A stretch of DNA of 64,000 nt from Mycobacterium bohemicum DSM 44277. GTDB taxonomy: Bacteria > Actinomycetota > Actinomycetes > Mycobacteriales > Mycobacteriaceae. The position numbers and the translations under genes are program-made. Shown here piece by piece: positions 19,108 through 30,162 of this stretch; position 1 is the first letter of the stretch; each line of letters opens with the position of its first letter. The DNA lies in the NCBI RefSeq assembly GCF_001053185.1, contig NZ_CSTD01000002.1, positions 7,577 to 71,576 on the forward strand, given 5' to 3'. The notes under the pieces are model-generated. The model ran no database searches, was not told the origin of the DNA, and was given only the letters and a program-made list of their open reading frames with translations.

Positions 19108-20133
19108 GTGACGAGCCCTTGGAATGACCCGAATATGTCGGACGAAGGGGCGCTCGGACGGGGGGATCCGTCGGTGGGGCGCAACTTCCGAGATTCGGTA
19201 TCCGAAACCATGCGGATTACCGATCTCGCGGCACCGCGGAAGATACCGCCGGGGTCGGGCTGGCGGAAATTCATCTATAGCGCGACATTCCGGAAAATTA
19301 ATCTGGGTGAATCGCCACGCGAACGGCACTACCGCGATTTGCAGAACCGCATCAGGCGCCACATTCGCCGCCAGTATGTGATCACCGTCGTTTCCGGAAA
19401 GGGCGGGGTCGGGGTCACTGCAATGACCGCCTGCATCGGGGGAGTCTTCCGGGAATGCCGGCCGCAGAACGTCATTGCGATCGATGCCGTGCCCGGGTTC
19501 GGGACCCTGGCGGACCGCATCGACGAGTCGCCGCCCGGTGACTACAGCGCGATCATCAACGATACGGACGTGCAGGGGTACGCCGACATCCGCGAGCACC
19601 TGGGGCAGAACGCGGTCGGCCTCGACGTGCTGGCCGGAAACCGCACGTCAGACCAGCCCCGGCCGCTGGTTCCGGCAATGTTTTCCGGGGTATTGTCGCG
19701 GCTGCGGCGAACCCACACAGTCATGATCGTGGACACCTCCCCCGACCTTGAACACGAAGTGATGAAACCGGTTCTGGAGAACACCGACACCCTGGTGTTC
19801 GTCTCGGGAATCACGGCGGATCGTTCCAAGCCGGTCCTGCGGGCCGTGGACTATTTGCGCTCACAGGGCTACCACGAATTGGTTTCGCGCAGCACCGTGA
19901 TCATCAACCACACCGACCACCTCACCGACAAAGACGCCCTGGCCTACCTGACCGAACGGTTCACCAAGGTCGGGGCAATCGTGGAGGTCATGCCGTTTGA
20001 TCCGCACCTTGCTAAGGGCGGAATCATCGATACCGTGCACGAGCTGAACAAGAAGTCGCGGCTGCGGCTATTCGAAATCACCGCGGGCCTGGCCGACAAA
20101 TACGTGCCCGATGCCGAGCGGGCGGTGCCGTGA
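19108..20133 (+). CDS. MinD/ParA-like ATPase of ESX-2 (Rv3888c-like)
   Basis: The 341-residue protein has an about 90-residue N-terminal extension and a SIMIBI-class ATPase domain. Its deviant Walker A reads [10 protein letters not shown]: the signature lysine near the start is present, but the usual lysine before T is V, so ATP hydrolysis may be weak or absent. Other landmarks are [20 protein letters not shown] (Walker B) and [14 protein letters not shown]. It is related to EspI of ESX-1, which regulates secretion in response to ATP level. Its stop overlaps the eccD2 start (GTGA), showing translational coupling. Confidence 0.82.
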   Translation: MTSPWNDPNMSDEGALGRGDPSVGRNFRDSVSETMRITDLAAPRKIPPGSGWRKFIYSATFRKINLGESPRERHYRDLQNRIRRHIRRQYVITVVSGKGGVGVTAMTACIGGVFRECRPQNVIAIDAVPGFGTLADRIDESPPGDYSAIINDTDVQGYADIREHLGQNAVGLDVLAGNRTSDQPRPLVPAMFSGVLSRLRRTHTVMIVDTSPDLEHEVMKPVLENTDTLVFVSGITADRSKPVLRAVDYLRSQGYHELVSRSTVIINHTDHLTDKDALAYLTERFTKVGAIVEVMPFDPHLAKGGIIDTVHELNKKSRLRLFEITAGLADKYVPDAERAVP

Positions 20134-21659
20134 CAACGCCGCATAAGGTCGCCTTCCCGGCGCGTTGTGCGGTGAACATTTCCTACGAGAAGCACCTGTG
20201 CTCCCAAGTGTTCCCCGCGGAAATTCCGGTCGAGGGATTTTTCGAGGGAATGGTCGAGCTCTTCGACGCTGACCTCAAGCGCAAAGGCTTTGAAGGAGTG
20301 GCGCTTCCGGCGGGCAGCTATGAGTTGCACAAGATCAATGGTGTGCGACTCGATATCAACAAGAGCCTCGACGAGTTAGGCGTGCAGGACGGCGACACCC
20401 TGGTGCTGGTGCCCAGGGTGGCCGGTGAATCTTTCGAGCCCCAGTACGAGTCCCTGTCGACGGGCCTGGCCGCCATGGGCAAGTGGCTCGGCCGCGACGG
20501 CGGCGACCCGATGTTCGCACCGGTCACGCCGCTGACCGCGGCGCACACCGCGATCGCGATCGTCGCCATGGCGGCGGCCTCGGCGCTGGCCCTGACGCTA
20601 CGGGCCCGAACCTTCACCGATGGCATCGTTCCCGCGGCCGTGGCCGGCGGGATCGCCGCGCTGCTGGTCATCGCGACATCGGTGGTCCGGTGGGGCTGGC
20701 GAGAGCGACGCGACATGTTCACCGGGTTCGCGTGGTTGGCCGTGCTCGCGCTGGCCGTCGCCGGCGCCTGCGCCCCCCCTGGGCGACTGGGCGCCCCCCA
20801 CGCGTTGATTGGGCTGGTGCTGGTGATCCTGGGTGCCCTGGCCATCGGCGTGCTGACCCGGAAACGTTGGCAGACAACGGCCGCCACCGCCGTGATCACG
20901 GTATGCGGGATCCTGGCGGCCGTCGCCGCCGTCCGGATGTTTCGGCCCGCGTCGCCGCAGGTGCTGTCGATCTGCGTTTTGGTGCTACTGCTCGTGCTGG
21001 TCAGAATGACGCCGCTGATCGCGCTGTGGGTGGCCCGGGTGCGGCCCCCGCACTTCGGATCCATCACCGGACGTGACTTGTTCGCGCGACGCGAGGGGAT
21101 GCCGGTGGACACGGTGTCGCCCGTGAGCGAGGACGAAACCGAAGACGAAGACAACGAACTGACCGACATCACCGCGCGTGGCGCTGCGATCGCCGCCTCG
21201 GCGCGCCTGGTTAACGCAGTGCAGGTCGGTGTCTGCGTTGGGGTCTCGCTTGTGCTGCCCGCGGCGGTGTGGGGGGTGCTGGCGCCGGGACGGCCCTGGG
21301 AGTGGTTGGCACAGTTGGTCGCCGGACTGGTGGTGGGCATATTCATCACGCAGGGCAGGGGGTTCGCCGCCAAATACCAGGCGGTTGCGCTGGTCTGCGG
21401 GGCGTCCGCGGCCGTGTGCGCGGGCGTGCTGAGGTACGCGCTGGCCGAGCCCAAGGACACCGTCGCCGCGTTGCTGTGGCCCGCGGTGGCGGTAGCCGGT
21501 TTCGCCGCACTGGGTTTGGCTGCAGCACTTTTGGTGCCCGCGATGCGGTTCAGGCCGTTCATCCGGCTGGCGGTCGAATGGGCCGAAGTGCTGGCGCTGA
21601 TCGTCTTGCTGCCGGCGGCGGCGGCGCTGGGGGGACTCTTCACGTGGCTCCGGCACTGA
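20130..21659 (+). CDS. eccD2: ESX-2 core membrane component EccD2
   Basis: The 509-residue EccD protein has a ubiquitin-like cytosolic domain at residues 1-110 (with [16 protein letters not shown] and [16 protein letters not shown]), followed by about eleven membrane helices that line the secretion complex. An acidic loop ([12 protein letters not shown]) lies between helices 6 and 7. It starts by GTG overlapping the stop of the upstream ATPase gene by 4 bases, and its 3' end overlaps mycP2 by 16 bases. Confidence 0.94.
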   Translation: MTTPHKVAFPARCAVNISYEKHLCSQVFPAEIPVEGFFEGMVELFDADLKRKGFEGVALPAGSYELHKINGVRLDINKSLDELGVQDGDTLVLVPRVAGESFEPQYESLSTGLAAMGKWLGRDGGDPMFAPVTPLTAAHTAIAIVAMAAASALALTLRARTFTDGIVPAAVAGGIAALLVIATSVVRWGWRERRDMFTGFAWLAVLALAVAGACAPPGRLGAPHALIGLVLVILGALAIGVLTRKRWQTTAATAVITVCGILAAVAAVRMFRPASPQVLSICVLVLLLVLVRMTPLIALWVARVRPPHFGSITGRDLFARREGMPVDTVSPVSEDETEDEDNELTDITARGAAIAASARLVNAVQVGVCVGVSLVLPAAVWGVLAPGRPWEWLAQLVAGLVVGIFITQGRGFAAKYQAVALVCGASAAVCAGVLRYALAEPKDTVAALLWPAVAVAGFAALGLAAALLVPAMRFRPFIRLAVEWAEVLALIVLLPAAAALGGLFTWLRH

Positions 21660-23317
21660 GGTGGGCTCCGCGCCGCGCGGCGGCGCTGAGCGCCGCGATT
21701 GCCCTGGTCGCTTTGTCAGCCAATATGACTGCTGCGCAGGCGATTACGCCACCGGTGGTGGATCCCGCTCTGGTGCCGCCCGACGGGCCGCCGCGACCCG
21801 ACCAGCCGATGCGCCGCGCCAACAGTTGCTCCACCCCGATCACCGTGAAGAATCCCGACGTCGCGCAGATGGCGCCGGGCTACAACCTGCTCAACATCGG
21901 CAATGCATGGCAATACAGCACCGGCAACGGCGTGGCGGTGGCAGTCATCGATACCGGCGTCTCGCCTAACCCGCGGCTGCCTGTGGTGCCCGGCGGGGAC
22001 TACATCATGGGTGAGGACGGATTGTCGGACTGCGACGCCCACGGTACGGTGGTGAGCTCGATCATTGCCGCTGCGCCGCAAGGGATTGTGCCGATGCCGC
22101 GCCCGATGCCGCCGACGCCGGCGTTCCCACCCCCGGCCGCACCGCCGCCGGCGATAGCCGCACCGCCGCCGCCGGTTGAGGTTCCGCCACCGGCGGCGCC
22201 GCCCCCGCCCCCACCGCCGGTGACGATCACGCTCGTTCCACCGCCGCCCCCACCGCCACCACCCCCTCCGCCGGAGGGCGGGGGCGCGACTGCGGCATCC
22301 AACGGCCCGCCTGATCCGCAGACCGAGGACGAACCCGCCGTCCCACCGCCCCCGCCGGGCGCGCCGGACGGGGTGGTAGGGGTCGCTCCGCACGCGACCA
22401 TCATCTCGATTCGGCAGTCGTCGCGCGCCTTCGAGCCGGTCAACCCGTCCCCGGCCGACCCCAACTCCGACGAAAAGGTCAAAGCGGGAACGATCAACAC
22501 CGTGGCGCGCGCGGTGGTGCACGCCGCGAACATGGGCGCCAAAGTCATCAACATCTCGGTGACCGCCTGCCTGCCCGCGGTCGCACCCAATGACCAGCGG
22601 GCACTGGGCGCCGCGCTGTGGTACGCGGCCACGGTCAAGGACGCGGTCATCGTGGCGGCGGCCGGCAACGACGGGGAAGCCGGCTGCGACAACAACCCGA
22701 TGTTCGACCCGCTGGACCCATCCGATCCGCGGGACTGGCACCAAGTCAAGACGATCTCCGCGCCGTCGTGGTTTTCGGACTATGTGTTGTCGGTCGGTGC
22801 CGTCGACGCCACCGGCGCCGCGCTCGACAAGAGCATGTCCGGTCCCTGGGTTGGCGTCGCGGCGCCCGGCACCCACATCATGGGACTCTCGCCGCAGGGG
22901 GGCGGCCCGGTGAACGCCTACCCGCCGTCGCGGCCTGGCGAAAAAAACATGCCGTTCTGGGGTACCAGCTTCTCAGCGGCCTACGTCAGTGGCGTTGCAG
23001 CCTTGGTACGGGCCAAGTTTCCCGACCTGAGCGCCCACCAGATCATCAATAGGATCATGCAGTCGGCGCACAATCCGCCGACGGGGGTGGACAACAAGGT
23101 TGGGTACGGACTGGTGGATCCGGTCGCCGCCCTGACCTTCAACATTCCGCCCGGGGACCGATTGCCACCCGGCGCGCACAGCCGCGTCATCACGCCCGCA
23201 CCGCCGCCGCCGCCGCAGGATCACCGGGCGCGCAACATCGCCGTCGGCTTCGTCGGCGCGGTCGCCGCGGGCGTACTGGTGCTCACCGTGGCGGCGCGGC
23301 TGCGGAGGGCGCGATGA
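21644..23317 (+). CDS. mycP2: Mycosin-2, membrane-anchored subtilisin protease of ESX-2
   Basis: The 557-residue serine protease of the subtilase family has the catalytic triad D103 (VIDTGVS), H133 (DAHGTVV) and S442 (GTSFSAA). A signal peptide of about 30 residues ends at AQA, and one C-terminal membrane anchor ([18 protein letters not shown]) precedes a basic tail. An unusually proline-rich insert (residues about 150-240) follows the histidine, as in other MycP2. Mycosins stabilise the ESX complex and can process substrates. The GTG start at 21644, inside the end of eccD2, is chosen because it gives the signal peptide; the frame is open further upstream. Confidence 0.93.
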   Translation: MAPALRWAPRRAAALSAAIALVALSANMTAAQAITPPVVDPALVPPDGPPRPDQPMRRANSCSTPITVKNPDVAQMAPGYNLLNIGNAWQYSTGNGVAVAVIDTGVSPNPRLPVVPGGDYIMGEDGLSDCDAHGTVVSSIIAAAPQGIVPMPRPMPPTPAFPPPAAPPPAIAAPPPPVEVPPPAAPPPPPPPVTITLVPPPPPPPPPPPPEGGGATAASNGPPDPQTEDEPAVPPPPPGAPDGVVGVAPHATIISIRQSSRAFEPVNPSPADPNSDEKVKAGTINTVARAVVHAANMGAKVINISVTACLPAVAPNDQRALGAALWYAATVKDAVIVAAAGNDGEAGCDNNPMFDPLDPSDPRDWHQVKTISAPSWFSDYVLSVGAVDATGAALDKSMSGPWVGVAAPGTHIMGLSPQGGGPVNAYPPSRPGEKNMPFWGTSFSAAYVSGVAALVRAKFPDLSAHQIINRIMQSAHNPPTGVDNKVGYGLVDPVAALTFNIPPGDRLPPGAHSRVITPAPPPPPQDHRARNIAVGFVGAVAAGVLVLTVAARLRRAR

Positions 23318-24936
23318 GGCCCCTGTTGACCGGCTTCGGTCCGGAGAGCAATCGGCGGGTGTTCGGGGTGTGCGTCGTCTTCCTGCTCGGCCTGGCCGGT
23401 TGGGCCCTGGCGGGTTATGTCGGCGCGGCGATCGCCGCGGCACTGGGCGCTTTCGTGGTGTTCGTCCGATGGTGGGGACAGCCGGCGTGGTCGTGGGCCG
23501 TGCTGTGGCGTAGGGGGCGACGCCCGATCAGCTGGGATGCACCGATCACGGTGGCCAACAACCGATCCGGCGGGGGCGTGCGGGTGCAAGACGGCACCGC
23601 GGTGGTCGCAGTGCAACTGCTCGGACGCGCGCACCAACCCACCAGGGTGACCGGCTCGGTGACCGTCGAGACCGACAACGTCATCGACGTCGCCGAACTG
23701 GTGCCGATGCTACGACAAGCCCTGGGCCTGCGGCTGGAGTCGATCAGCGTGGTCACCGTCGGATCGCGGCACGGCACTGTGGGGGACTATCCGCGCGTGT
23801 ACGACTCGGAGATCGGCACCCCGCCGTATGCCGGCCGGCGCGAAACGTGGCTGATCATGCGGCTACCCATGCTCGACAACAATCAAGCCTTGCGCTGGCG
23901 GACAACCGTTGGCGCCGCTGCGGTTTCGGTGGCGCAGCGGATCGCGGGCCTGCTGCGTTGCCAAGGGCTGCGGGCGAAGGTGGCCACCGCCACCGACCTG
24001 CTCGAACTCGACCGCCGGCTCGGATCGGATGCGGTGGGCGGAGACGCGCAGCGCTGGAAGGCCGTTCGCGGGGAATCCGGCTGGATGACGACGTATGCCT
24101 ACCCCGCTGCCGCGATCAACTCCCGAGTGCTGGCCCAGGCGTGGACGTTGCGCGCCGACGAGGTCATCCAGAACGTCACTGTGTACTCCGATGCCACCTG
24201 CACCGCGACAGTGACCGTACGCACCCCCACCCCGGCGCCCACCCCGCCGGCGGTCATCCTGCACCGGCTCAACGGCGAACAGGCCGCCGCGGCCGCGGCG
24301 AACATGTGCGGTCCACGGCCACACCTGCGGGGTCTGCGGCGCTCCCCCCTGCCGGAGCAGCTGCTCACCGAGATCGGCCCGTCGGGTGTCTTGATCGGCA
24401 AGCTGAGCAACGGGGATCGCCTGATGGTTCCCGTCACCGATGCCGGCGAACTCTCGCGCGTCTTCGTCGCGGCCGACGACCCGATCGCCAAACGGATCGT
24501 GATACGCATGGCCGGTGCCGGCGAGCGGGTCTGCGTCCACACCCGTGATCCGGCACGCTGGGCCAGCGTGCGCATGCCGGAGATCAGCGTCGTCAGCACC
24601 CCACGTCCGGCGCCGCGCACCACTGTCAGCGTCGTCGAGTTCGTCGCGCGGCACCGGCGGCATGCCGAGAGCGCGGCGGACTTCGGCGGCGTCGACGCCG
24701 GAGACATCGCGATCTCGCCCACGCCGCGACCCGCCACCGTGGTCACCGTCGCCCCGGCCGGGACTATCCTTTCCGCGCCGCAGCGGCACAACTTCGAGGT
24801 GACGATCGAGCAGATCGGGCCCGCGACGGTGAACCTTCATGCCGGGGGCCAAGATTGGGTAGTCGTGATGGATCTGTTCCGGGCCGAGAACCGCTACGTC
24901 AGCCTGGATCCGGTCAGCATGTCGATCGCCAACTAG
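23314..24936 (+). CDS. eccE2: ESX-2 core component EccE2
   Basis: The 540-residue EccE-family protein has two membrane helices at the N-terminus (residues about 10-55, [20 protein letters not shown] and the next) and a large soluble domain. EccE sits at the rim of the type VII secretion membrane complex. Start ATG overlaps the mycP2 stop (ATGA), a typical coupled start. Length agrees with Rv3885c. Confidence 0.9.
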   Translation: MRPLLTGFGPESNRRVFGVCVVFLLGLAGWALAGYVGAAIAAALGAFVVFVRWWGQPAWSWAVLWRRGRRPISWDAPITVANNRSGGGVRVQDGTAVVAVQLLGRAHQPTRVTGSVTVETDNVIDVAELVPMLRQALGLRLESISVVTVGSRHGTVGDYPRVYDSEIGTPPYAGRRETWLIMRLPMLDNNQALRWRTTVGAAAVSVAQRIAGLLRCQGLRAKVATATDLLELDRRLGSDAVGGDAQRWKAVRGESGWMTTYAYPAAAINSRVLAQAWTLRADEVIQNVTVYSDATCTATVTVRTPTPAPTPPAVILHRLNGEQAAAAAANMCGPRPHLRGLRRSPLPEQLLTEIGPSGVLIGKLSNGDRLMVPVTDAGELSRVFVAADDPIAKRIVIRMAGAGERVCVHTRDPARWASVRMPEISVVSTPRPAPRTTVSVVEFVARHRRHAESAADFGGVDAGDIAISPTPRPATVVTVAPAGTILSAPQRHNFEVTIEQIGPATVNLHAGGQDWVVVMDLFRAENRYVSLDPVSMSIAN

Positions 24937-24975
24937 GACGTTTGCGAGGCCGAGATTTGATCAGCACACCGAGCA

Positions 24976-26826
24976 ATGACACGGGCCATGGCTGACTTGC
25001 ACAGCGCTCGAAGGCATTTCGACCGAGGCATGACGGTCATGGGCCGTGACGGCCGGGCGGCGGCGTTGCCGGAGTTCACCGCCGCCACCGACGCCGACCC
25101 GACGATGGCCGACGCCTGGCTCGGGCGCATCGCCTGCGGCGACAACTCCCTCAGCTCACTCAAGCGGCTGCACGCCACCAGCGAATGGCTGCACCGGGAG
25201 ACGACACGGATCGGCACCACGCTCGCCGCCCAGATCCAGCTCGGCCCCTACATCGGCATCACGGTGACCGACGCGTCGCAGGTCGGTCTGGCGCTGGCGT
25301 CGGCGCTGACCATTGCCGGGGAGTACTCCGAAGCCGATCGGTTGCTCGCGGACCCGGATCTGCTCGATTCGTGGGCCAGCCACCAATGGCACCAGCTGGC
25401 CCGGGCCTTCCTGATGTTCACCACACAACGCTGGCCCGACGTGTTGCTGACGGCCGCCGAGGAGTTACCACCGCAGGCGATCATCATGTCGGCGGTCACG
25501 GCGTCGATCTGCGCACTCGCCGCCTACGCCGCCGCCCATCTCGGGCAGGGCCGGGTTGCCCTGGACTGGCTGGATCGGGTGGACGTGATCGGGCACAGCA
25601 CGTCGTCGAGCCGGTTCGGCGCCGACGTGTTGACCGCAGCGATCGGCCCCGCCGACATCCCGCTGCTGGTTGCTGATCTGGCGTACGTGCGCGGCATGGT
25701 GCACCGGCAGCTCGGCGAGGAGGACAAGGCCCAGATCTGGTTGTCCCGCGCCACCATTAACGGCGTCCTGACCCAGCCGGCCAAGGAAGCCCTCGCCGAC
25801 CCGCACCTGCAACTGGTGGTGACCGACGAGCACACCATCGAAAGCCGGACCGATCGCTGGGACGCCTCGACCGCCAAGACGCGCGAGGAACTCGAGGACG
25901 ACGACGCCGCTGAACGCCGCGCGGAACTGCTGGCCGAGGGCCGCGCGCTGCTCGCCAAACAGGTGGGCCTGGCGGCGGTCAAGCAGGCGGTGTCGGCACT
26001 CGAGGACCAACTCGAGGTGCGGATGATGCGCCTGGAACACGGTCTGCCGGTCGAGGGACAGACCAATCACATGCTGCTGGTGGGACCACCGGGTACCGGC
26101 AAGACCACAACGGCGGAAGCGCTGGGCAAAATCTATGCCGGTATGGGGATCGTGCGGAATCCCGAGATCCGCGAGGTGCGGCGGTCGGACTTCTGCGGCC
26201 ACTACATTGGCGAATCCGGCCCCAAGACCAACCAGCTGATCGAAAAGTCGCTGGGCAGAATCATTTTCATGGATGAGTTCTACTCGCTGGTCGAGCGCCA
26301 CCAGGACGGGACGCCGGACATGATCGGGATGGAGGCGGTCAACCAGCTACTGGTCGCGTTGGAGGTGCACCGCTTCGACTTCTGCTTCATCGGCGCCGGG
26401 TACGAGGATCAGGTCGACGAATTCCTCACGGTGAACCCGGGTTTGGCCGGGCGGTTCAACCGCAAGCTGCGCTTCGAGTCGTATTCGCCGGACGAGATCG
26501 TCGAGATCGGGCGACGCTATGCCGCGCCGCGTGCCAGCCTCCTCGACGACGCCGCGCGGGAGACGTTTCTCGACGCGGCCACCACCATTCGCAACTACAC
26601 CACGCCCGGCGGGCAGCACGGCATCGACGCCATGCAGAACGGCCGGTTCGCCCGCAACGTCATCGAACGGGCAGAAGGGTTTCGCGACACCCGGGTGGTC
26701 GCCCAGAAACGCGCGGGCCAACCCGTCACCGTCGATGATCTGCAGATCATCACCGCGCCCGATATCCAGGCCGCGGTGCGCAGCGTGTGCTCGGATAACC
26801 GCGATATGTCCGCCATCGTCTGGTAG
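24976..26826 (+). CDS. eccA2: ESX-2 cytosolic AAA+ ATPase EccA2
   Basis: The 616-residue CbbX/EccA-type ATPase has an N-terminal TPR-like helical domain (residues 1-280) that binds substrates, then an AAA+ domain with Walker A GPPGTGKT (K376), Walker B IIFMDEF (D433, E434) and an arginine-finger region GLAGRFNRKLRF. EccA proteins act in the cytosol to remodel or release ESX substrates and chaperones. ATG 24976 is used; a TTG at about 24958 is less likely. It is the last core gene of ESX-2; a kinase gene follows 13 bases after its stop, probably in the same transcript. Confidence 0.93.
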   Translation: MTRAMADLHSARRHFDRGMTVMGRDGRAAALPEFTAATDADPTMADAWLGRIACGDNSLSSLKRLHATSEWLHRETTRIGTTLAAQIQLGPYIGITVTDASQVGLALASALTIAGEYSEADRLLADPDLLDSWASHQWHQLARAFLMFTTQRWPDVLLTAAEELPPQAIIMSAVTASICALAAYAAAHLGQGRVALDWLDRVDVIGHSTSSSRFGADVLTAAIGPADIPLLVADLAYVRGMVHRQLGEEDKAQIWLSRATINGVLTQPAKEALADPHLQLVVTDEHTIESRTDRWDASTAKTREELEDDDAAERRAELLAEGRALLAKQVGLAAVKQAVSALEDQLEVRMMRLEHGLPVEGQTNHMLLVGPPGTGKTTTAEALGKIYAGMGIVRNPEIREVRRSDFCGHYIGESGPKTNQLIEKSLGRIIFMDEFYSLVERHQDGTPDMIGMEAVNQLLVALEVHRFDFCFIGAGYEDQVDEFLTVNPGLAGRFNRKLRFESYSPDEIVEIGRRYAAPRASLLDDAARETFLDAATTIRNYTTPGGQHGIDAMQNGRFARNVIERAEGFRDTRVVAQKRAGQPVTVDDLQIITAPDIQAAVRSVCSDNRDMSAIVW

Positions 26827-26839
26827 GGCGTCGTAGGTT

Positions 26840-27808
26840 ATGGGGATGCTGACGACCGGCTCGGTGGTCGGCGGTTACCGAATCGAGCGCGTGCTCGGCA
26901 CGGGGGGCATGGGCGCGGTGTATCTGGCCGCAGACCCCGCCTTGCCGCGCCAGATCGCCCTCAAGGTGTTGTCCGCCGAACTGTCCCGCGACCCCGACTT
27001 CCGGGCGCGCTTCGTCCGCGAGGCCGACACCGCGGCCGCGCTGGAGCATCCCCACATCGTGTCCGTCTACAACCGGGGCCAGACCGAGGACGGCCAGCTG
27101 TGGATCGCCATGCAGTTCGTCGACGGCACCGACGCGGACGCGGCCCTGCGCGAGGGCACCATGAGCCCGGCGCGCGCGGTGCACATCATCGCCGAGGTCG
27201 CCAAGGCCATCGACTTCGCCCACGCCCACGCCGTCGTGCACCGCGACGTCAAACCCGCCAACTTCCTGCTCTCCGGGCCCGTCGGGCCGGCCGAGCGAGT
27301 CCTGTTGGGAGACTTCGGGATTGCCCGCGCACTCGACGACGCCGGCCTGACCGCCACCGGGTCGGTGATGGCCACCGTCGCCTACGCCGCCCCCGAGGTG
27401 CTGTCCAACGCGCCCATCGACGGCCGCGCCGACATCTACTCCCTGGGCTGCACCCTGTATCGCCTGCTGACCGGGAAGACCCCGTTCCCCGCCACCAACG
27501 GGGCGGCGGCGGTGATGATGGGCCACCTGTTCAGCCCGCCGCCGCGGGTCACCGACGCGGTGCCGTCGTTGCCCGGCGGGCTCGACCGGGTGATCGCCAT
27601 CGCCATGGCCAAGGACCCGGCCGCCCGCTTTCCCTCGGCGGGCGCGCTCGCCGACGCGGCGGGGCTGACCCGCATCACCATCACCTCCGTCACGGTCACC
27701 GGCGACACCGCCACCGTCGCCATGACCTCACAGAACGAGGCCGTGGGAACTCGCGCGGTGACCATGCCGCTCAAACTCGAAGACGGCTGGAAAGTCTGCC
27801 AACTGTAG
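26840..27808 (+). CDS. Soluble Ser/Thr protein kinase with abrupt C-terminal tail
   Basis: The 322-residue PASTA-less Hanks-type kinase has glycine loop GTGGMGAV, catalytic lysine in IALKVL, HRD loop [15 protein letters not shown] in LLGDFGIAR and APE in YAAPEVL. All catalytic motifs are intact. The kinase core ends near residue 270 ([10 protein letters not shown]) and runs directly into about 50 residues ([17 protein letters not shown] to GWKVCQL) that look like the end of a DUF4878-type extracytoplasmic domain. The linker and membrane helix normally found between the two are missing, so an internal in-frame deletion is likely. It occupies the site where ESX-1 would be, just after eccA2. Confidence 0.85.
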   Translation: MGMLTTGSVVGGYRIERVLGTGGMGAVYLAADPALPRQIALKVLSAELSRDPDFRARFVREADTAAALEHPHIVSVYNRGQTEDGQLWIAMQFVDGTDADAALREGTMSPARAVHIIAEVAKAIDFAHAHAVVHRDVKPANFLLSGPVGPAERVLLGDFGIARALDDAGLTATGSVMATVAYAAPEVLSNAPIDGRADIYSLGCTLYRLLTGKTPFPATNGAAAVMMGHLFSPPPRVTDAVPSLPGGLDRVIAIAMAKDPAARFPSAGALADAAGLTRITITSVTVTGDTATVAMTSQNEAVGTRAVTMPLKLEDGWKVCQL

Positions 27809-27828
27809 GCCGCTGGAGGAAAGACCAA

Positions 27829-29061
27829 GTGCTGCGTTCCAAATCGTGGACGTTCGCCGCGCTGGCCGTTGTCATGGCGGGCTGCGGGCACACGACGGCC
27901 GGCGAGGCGCACCCCGTTCCCCAACCTCCGTCGACGTCGGTGAACACCGCGCTGCTCGACCCGGGCCAATACCCGACCACCCCGTCGCCGCCCCTCGGCG
28001 CGGCGGGATCCACGGAGGCGGGACGCCGGGTCGAGGGCCGCCGCATGGCCGCCTACGTCACCGGTCCCTGGCAGGCCGACGCCGGCCTGGTGGACCCCGA
28101 ATCCAACAGCCCGGCCACGGTGATCGAAAACTTCGATCAGTTCGCCCGGGTGGTGTGGACGCCGATCGCCGGCGGCGCCTACGCCCTGCCGTTCGTGGTC
28201 GGGTTCATGTCCGAACGCCAGGCGCGAGGCCCCGAGCCCAGGATGTCGCTGCGCAATGCCGTGCTGCGCTTCGCCGACGCCACCACCGCCACCACCGCCG
28301 CCCAGGGCATGCACGCCCGCGCGATGGCGATGCCGCGGGAGCCCACCGCCACGCCCATCGTCACCGAGCCGGAGCGCGCGGTCCCGATCCCCGGGCATCC
28401 CGACGCCGCCGCGTCCCTGCTGACCTTCCAGGAGGGCGCGCAGACCGAGCGCGAACTCACCGCGCTCACCGCGCACGGGCCCTACGTCCTGGTGCAGGTC
28501 GTGCGCTGCGCCACCGGCACCGACTGCCAAGCCCCGCTGGTCGCCCGCACGCTCGACCTCCAGATTCCGCTCATCGACACCTTCGCGCCCACCCCCGCCG
28601 ACCAATTCGCCGCTCTGCCAGCCGATCCCACCGGCTTGGTCGCGCGCACCCTGCCGCTTCCCCCGGACCAGGCCACCTCCACGGACGGCGCGGCCTACCC
28701 GCCGGCGGGCGCCCTGCACCTGGAAGACGACCCCGTTGCGGTCGGGCCGGCGCTCACCGCGGCCGGCGTCGACGACGTCGCCGCCAACCGGACCACCGTC
28801 TACCAGGCCAAGGACCCCGGCGCCGCCCAGAGCCTGGCCCAGGCCTACAGCGACATGGCCGCCAAGACCGCCGGCGCGCAGGCCGCCGCCCCGGTTCCGG
28901 GCCTCGCCGGCAGCCACTGCACACGCGTCGCCGGCGCCAACGGCCTGGTGCCGCGTTACTGGTGCCTGGCCGCCGCGGACCGCTACGCCATCAAAACCGT
29001 TGCGCGCCAACTCGACAGCGCACAGCAGCAGATGGCCGCCCAATACCGCATGCTGACCTGA
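27829..29061 (+). CDS. Large mycobacterial lipoprotein
   Basis: The 410-residue protein has a lipoprotein signal (MLRSKSWTFAALAVVMAGC): lipobox VMAGC places the acylated cysteine at residue 20. It would be anchored at the outer face of the membrane. The mature part resembles the two-domain lipoproteins of the DUF7373 type, with repeated SLAQAYSDM-like helices and cysteines in VRCATGTDCQ and YWCLAAADRY. GTG 27829 follows GGAGGAAAG and is 20 bases after the kinase stop, so both are likely in one operon. The function is unknown; pairing with the kinase suggests a sensing or envelope role. Confidence 0.75.
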   Translation: MLRSKSWTFAALAVVMAGCGHTTAGEAHPVPQPPSTSVNTALLDPGQYPTTPSPPLGAAGSTEAGRRVEGRRMAAYVTGPWQADAGLVDPESNSPATVIENFDQFARVVWTPIAGGAYALPFVVGFMSERQARGPEPRMSLRNAVLRFADATTATTAAQGMHARAMAMPREPTATPIVTEPERAVPIPGHPDAAASLLTFQEGAQTERELTALTAHGPYVLVQVVRCATGTDCQAPLVARTLDLQIPLIDTFAPTPADQFAALPADPTGLVARTLPLPPDQATSTDGAAYPPAGALHLEDDPVAVGPALTAAGVDDVAANRTTVYQAKDPGAAQSLAQAYSDMAAKTAGAQAAAPVPGLAGSHCTRVAGANGLVPRYWCLAAADRYAIKTVARQLDSAQQQMAAQYRMLT

Positions 29062-29087
29062 CGGGCCCGGCCGGCCCCAGCCGTCAG
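29058..29087. terminator. Bidirectional hairpin between convergent genes
   Basis: CTGACGG (29058-29064) pairs with CCGTCAG (29081-29087) around a GC-rich loop that contains a further GGCCGGCC self-complement. It covers the stop codons of both the lipoprotein gene and the convergent FHA gene, so it can end both transcripts. No T-run follows, as is common in mycobacteria. Confidence 0.55.
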
Positions 29088-30162
29088 CTGATCTGACGGA
29101 TCAGGGCTTCGATGGCCGTGGTGACGTCGTCCGGCAACGCTTCTCCCACCTCGGCGCGAACGATCACGTCCTCCGGCAGGCCGGCCGCCTGCGCGGTCTC
29201 GGACGTCGAAAGGTTCGCGCGATGGCGGGCCGCGTACAAGCGCTGCCCAAGCGGGGCACCGGGTGCGGACGCCCCGAGCATCATCAGTTCGTCATGATGG
29301 CGTCGGACCGCGCCCAGCGCCTTGATCAGCTCCGGGGTTATCCGGCTGATGCGGGTCGCCCGCACGGCGATCGCCTCCAGCTGGCGCAGGTCGGCCAGGA
29401 TGGGCGCCGCCCGCCTGATGAACTCGGGGTCGTCGACCGCCGGCAAGGCGGCGATGGCCAGGCTGCAGCCGTCCACGGCGGCGACGACGGCCTGGGCGAT
29501 CAGCGTCGCGGGGCCCTCGGAGATCGCGGCATCGGGTGCCCGCGTGCCCGCGGATGGGGGAGCGGACGCCGCGGCGGCGGCCGCCGGATCCGCGCGATGG
29601 TTCCGGCGGGCCACTGGAGCACCTCCTCCAGCTTCGCGCGGGTGCGTTGCCGCGGCCAGCTGCGGCCTTTCTCGAACGCGATGAGCGCGCCCGCATTGAT
29701 GATTCCCTCGGCGGCGAGGCTGCGCTGGCTGATGTCCAGTTCCCGCCGCCGCGCCGCGGCGGCGCGCCCGGCGCGAACCATGCCGGGATCGGGCTCTCCG
29801 TTGTGCGGTTCGGTTTCGTGGTCGTCAGGGCCGTCCGCTGACGGCTTGGCGACTTCGAAGGTCAACGCCTTGCCGGCGGTGGGGTCGCCGAACCGCACGA
29901 CGGTCCTGTCGGTCACGGTCACCGAGGACTTGCGCAGTCCGTCGACGAACATCCCGTCGGGGCTGTTGTCGACGATCCGCCATTGGCCGCCGGTGGGTTC
30001 CGCGCGCAGGTGCGCCTCGGATATGTGCGGCGCGTCGATCTGCACGCCGGCTTGCGGCTCCCGCCCGATCGTGACCGCGCCGCGTTCGGCGTCGATCGAA
30101 TGTGACGTCTCGCCGGTGTGCACGAGCAGCGGCGGCTGGGCGGTCGACTCGGCCCTTGTCAT
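29084..30162 (-). pseudogene. FHA/HTH regulatory protein (Rv3863-like), frameshifted
   Basis: Frame 1 (30162 to about 29590) encodes an FHA-like phosphopeptide-binding domain (VTIGREPQAGVQID, ISEAHLRAE, VDNSPDGMFVDG) and a helix-turn-helix (ELDISQRSLAAEGIINAGAL). Near codons TIARIRR the frame changes by the loss of one base (about 29590-29605) and continues as DPAAAAAASAPPSAG to a second HTH-like domain (LGQRLYAARHRANLSTSET) ending at 29084. Joined, the product is about 359 residues, similar to Rv3863, which is also divergent from whiB6. It lies near the kinase, and FHA domains read kinase marks. Either truly broken or a sequencing error in a GC-only run. ATG 30162 is preferred to GTG 30210. 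Confidence 0.8.
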
